Assembly: GCA_011523705.1 (NCBI GenBank)
Contig: WTGC01000033.1
Location: 1 to 32,196 of the forward strand
DNA length: 32,196 nucleotides
Source: Chloroflexota bacterium
GTDB taxonomy: Bacteria > Chloroflexota > Anaerolineae > Aggregatilineales > Phototrophicaceae
Direction of reading: 5' to 3'
This document shows positions 31,019-32,196 of this stretch, piece after piece. Numbering within the stretch: position 1 is the first letter of the stretch; each line of letters begins with the position of its first letter. A program made the translations under genes and the position numbers. The notes under the pieces are model-generated. The model worked only from the letters and a program-made list of their open reading frames with translations. It was not told the origin of the DNA and made no database searches.

Positions 31019-32080
31019 ATGTTCAACCGATATTTGAACCTGCTGTTAGCGACCAGCCTGCTGCTAATCGCCTGCGCGGGCCTTAGCGCGCAGGCCAATG
31101 ATGAGGGCATAGACTATTGCGCGATTGTAGCGGAGAGCGATTGCCTCATTCTGGAAGCCAGCGAGGAAGCGATGTGGCATGTCAATTCCTTTGCCGTAAC
31201 CTTTGCGGTAGCTGGCGAAACAAATTACGCCAAGACGGCGGGCGGATCCGAGCAAGAGACTCTCGACATCCACGGCAGCGCTCAAATGGCATTTGATGCA
31301 GAAGCTGCTGCTGACTGGTCCGCTATCAACCTGGATACGCCGCAAGCGGAGAGAGTGGACATCTTTGACCGCATATTGACTAGCATTGTGGGCTCGCTAT
31401 CGATGACCATCATGGAGACGTCCAGCGAGGGGACCAGCGAGACTTCAATCAACGCGCTTATGGATAGCGGCGTCTATGTGGTTGATGCCGCTACTTTAGA
31501 AAGCCTTACCGGCGAACCGATGGATGGCGTCGAATGGCTCGGCGTAGACATCACCGGCGCGATGGAAACGATCATGGAAATCCCGGATATCGCGGCAAAC
31601 ATCGATATTACCCCCATGCCAAGCGGCGCGGACATGGAAGGAATAGAAAGTGTCGTGACGATCACTCGCCTCCCTGACGGCGTAGTCAATGGCGTCGATG
31701 TAGCTGTCTTCGACTACCAGTTTGATGTTCCGGCCTTTTTCGAACTGCCGAGCGTGAGCGAAATGATGATGCAGCTTTCGGACGAAGACGCGCTGACGTT
31801 TGCGCTGCTTACGACGATGATGTCGGACGTCTTTGACAACATGCAAATGTCGATCCGGACTTTCGTTGGGCTGGAAGACTCTTATACTCACCGCGCCATA
31901 GTCGATTTCGCGATAGCGGTGGATGGCGAAAGCATGGGGTATGCCGATTCAGGCGTGGCAAGCTCACAGTTCACCATTGACCTGGTCATTAGCGAACACA
32001 ACCAGCCGGTCGAAGTCGAAATGCCCGAGGACGCGTTCATCCTGCCCTTAAGCATGTTGCTGCAGATGGGCAGCCAGTAG
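31019..32080 (+). CDS. Putative exported lipoprotein, unknown function
   Basis: This 353-residue protein has an N-terminal hydrophobic segment with a lipobox-like LIAC (cysteine at about residue 19), so it may be lipid-anchored; a signal peptidase I site at SAQA-N is an alternative. The mature part is acidic, rich in Asp, Glu, Met and Ser, and alternates strands in a way that recalls the LolA/LppX half-barrel fold, though no specific motif proves this. The ATG at 31019 follows GGGAGA; an upstream ATG-like start at 31007 is less well placed. A TATAGT at 30977-30982 is a possible -10. A perfect hairpin follows the stop. Confidence 0.72.
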   Translation: MFNRYLNLLLATSLLLIACAGLSAQANDEGIDYCAIVAESDCLILEASEEAMWHVNSFAVTFAVAGETNYAKTAGGSEQETLDIHGSAQMAFDAEAAADWSAINLDTPQAERVDIFDRILTSIVGSLSMTIMETSSEGTSETSINALMDSGVYVVDAATLESLTGEPMDGVEWLGVDITGAMETIMEIPDIAANIDITPMPSGADMEGIESVVTITRLPDGVVNGVDVAVFDYQFDVPAFFELPSVSEMMMQLSDEDALTFALLTTMMSDVFDNMQMSIRTFVGLEDSYTHRAIVDFAIAVDGESMGYADSGVASSQFTIDLVISEHNQPVEVEMPEDAFILPLSMLLQMGSQ

Positions 32081-32091
32081 TTAGTATTGCA

Positions 32092-32121
32092 AACGGACGG
32101 GTTAAGTGTTGCCCGTCCGTT
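32092..32121 (+). terminator. Perfect hairpin between lipoprotein gene and tRNA-Ser
   Basis: AACGGACGGG (32092-32101) and CCCGTCCGTT (32112-32121) form a perfect 10-bp stem with a 10-base loop. There is no strong U run on either strand, but its position between convergent genes suggests it ends both transcripts. Confidence 0.6.
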
Positions 32122-32145
32122 ACACTGCATTCCTTTAGTCGAAGA

Positions 32146-32196
<51 letters not shown>

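Overview
The window looks like chromosomal DNA of a respiring bacterium, most likely a member of the Chloroflexota. That is an inference from gene content: a Rieske/fused cytochrome b/multi-cytochrome c operon, a System I (Ccm) cytochrome c maturation cluster with a cysteine-type CcmE, and family resemblance of several uncharacterised proteins. Most genes are GC-rich (hand-counted 60-base samples of about 63-70%). Three stretches are clearly poorer in GC: the middle of the first modification enzyme, the small gene pair near 9.6-10.3 kb, and the second modification enzyme.

Layout. 1-2.67 kb (minus strand): copy A of a module made of corA (CorA-type transporter), rnd (RNase D-like exonuclease), a 26-codon stump of a NUDIX gene, and a small structured RNA with its own promoter and terminator. 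3-6.1 kb (minus): a one-polypeptide nuclease-methyltransferase-specificity enzyme of the type ISP class, without a helicase. 6.2-9.4 kb (minus): a cytochrome c maturation operon (a 4-TM unknown, a small signal/TM protein, CcmE, CcmF). 9.6-10.3 kb (plus): an overlapping pair of unknown small genes. 10.3-14.8 kb (minus): a bc-type quinol oxidase operon (Rieske, fused cytochrome b with a C-terminal extension, diheme cytochrome c, monoheme cytochrome c). 15.1-17.4 kb (plus): a second nuclease-methyltransferase-specificity fusion, type I-like. 17.6-18.1 kb (minus): a membrane-anchored cytochrome c. 18.35-21.48 kb (plus): copy B of the module, with an intact NUDIX gene and a second small RNA copy. 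After it come a family 4-like uracil-DNA glycosylase, a Uma2 protein and a YdcF-like protein. 23.4-26.7 kb (minus): an endonuclease/exonuclease/phosphatase protein, an AbgB-like M20 peptidase and a GNAT protein. 26.8-32.2 kb: CoaX, tRNA-Asn, a large GNAT-like protein, a solute-binding protein, a LOG-family protein, a putative lipoprotein and a partial tRNA-Ser at the right edge.

The respiratory part is coherent. The bc complex and its c-type cytochromes need covalently attached haem, and CcmE/CcmF deliver and ligate haem next door. The two modification enzymes sit on either side of this block, and the whole roughly 15.7 kb is bracketed by the two module copies in inverted orientation.

The most novel signal is the pair of small RNAs at 98-181 (minus) and 21340-21422 (plus). 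Each has a consensus promoter, a doubled TTGACA element, a nested hairpin preserved by compatible base changes, and a run of seven U. I do not recognise the RNA as any known family.
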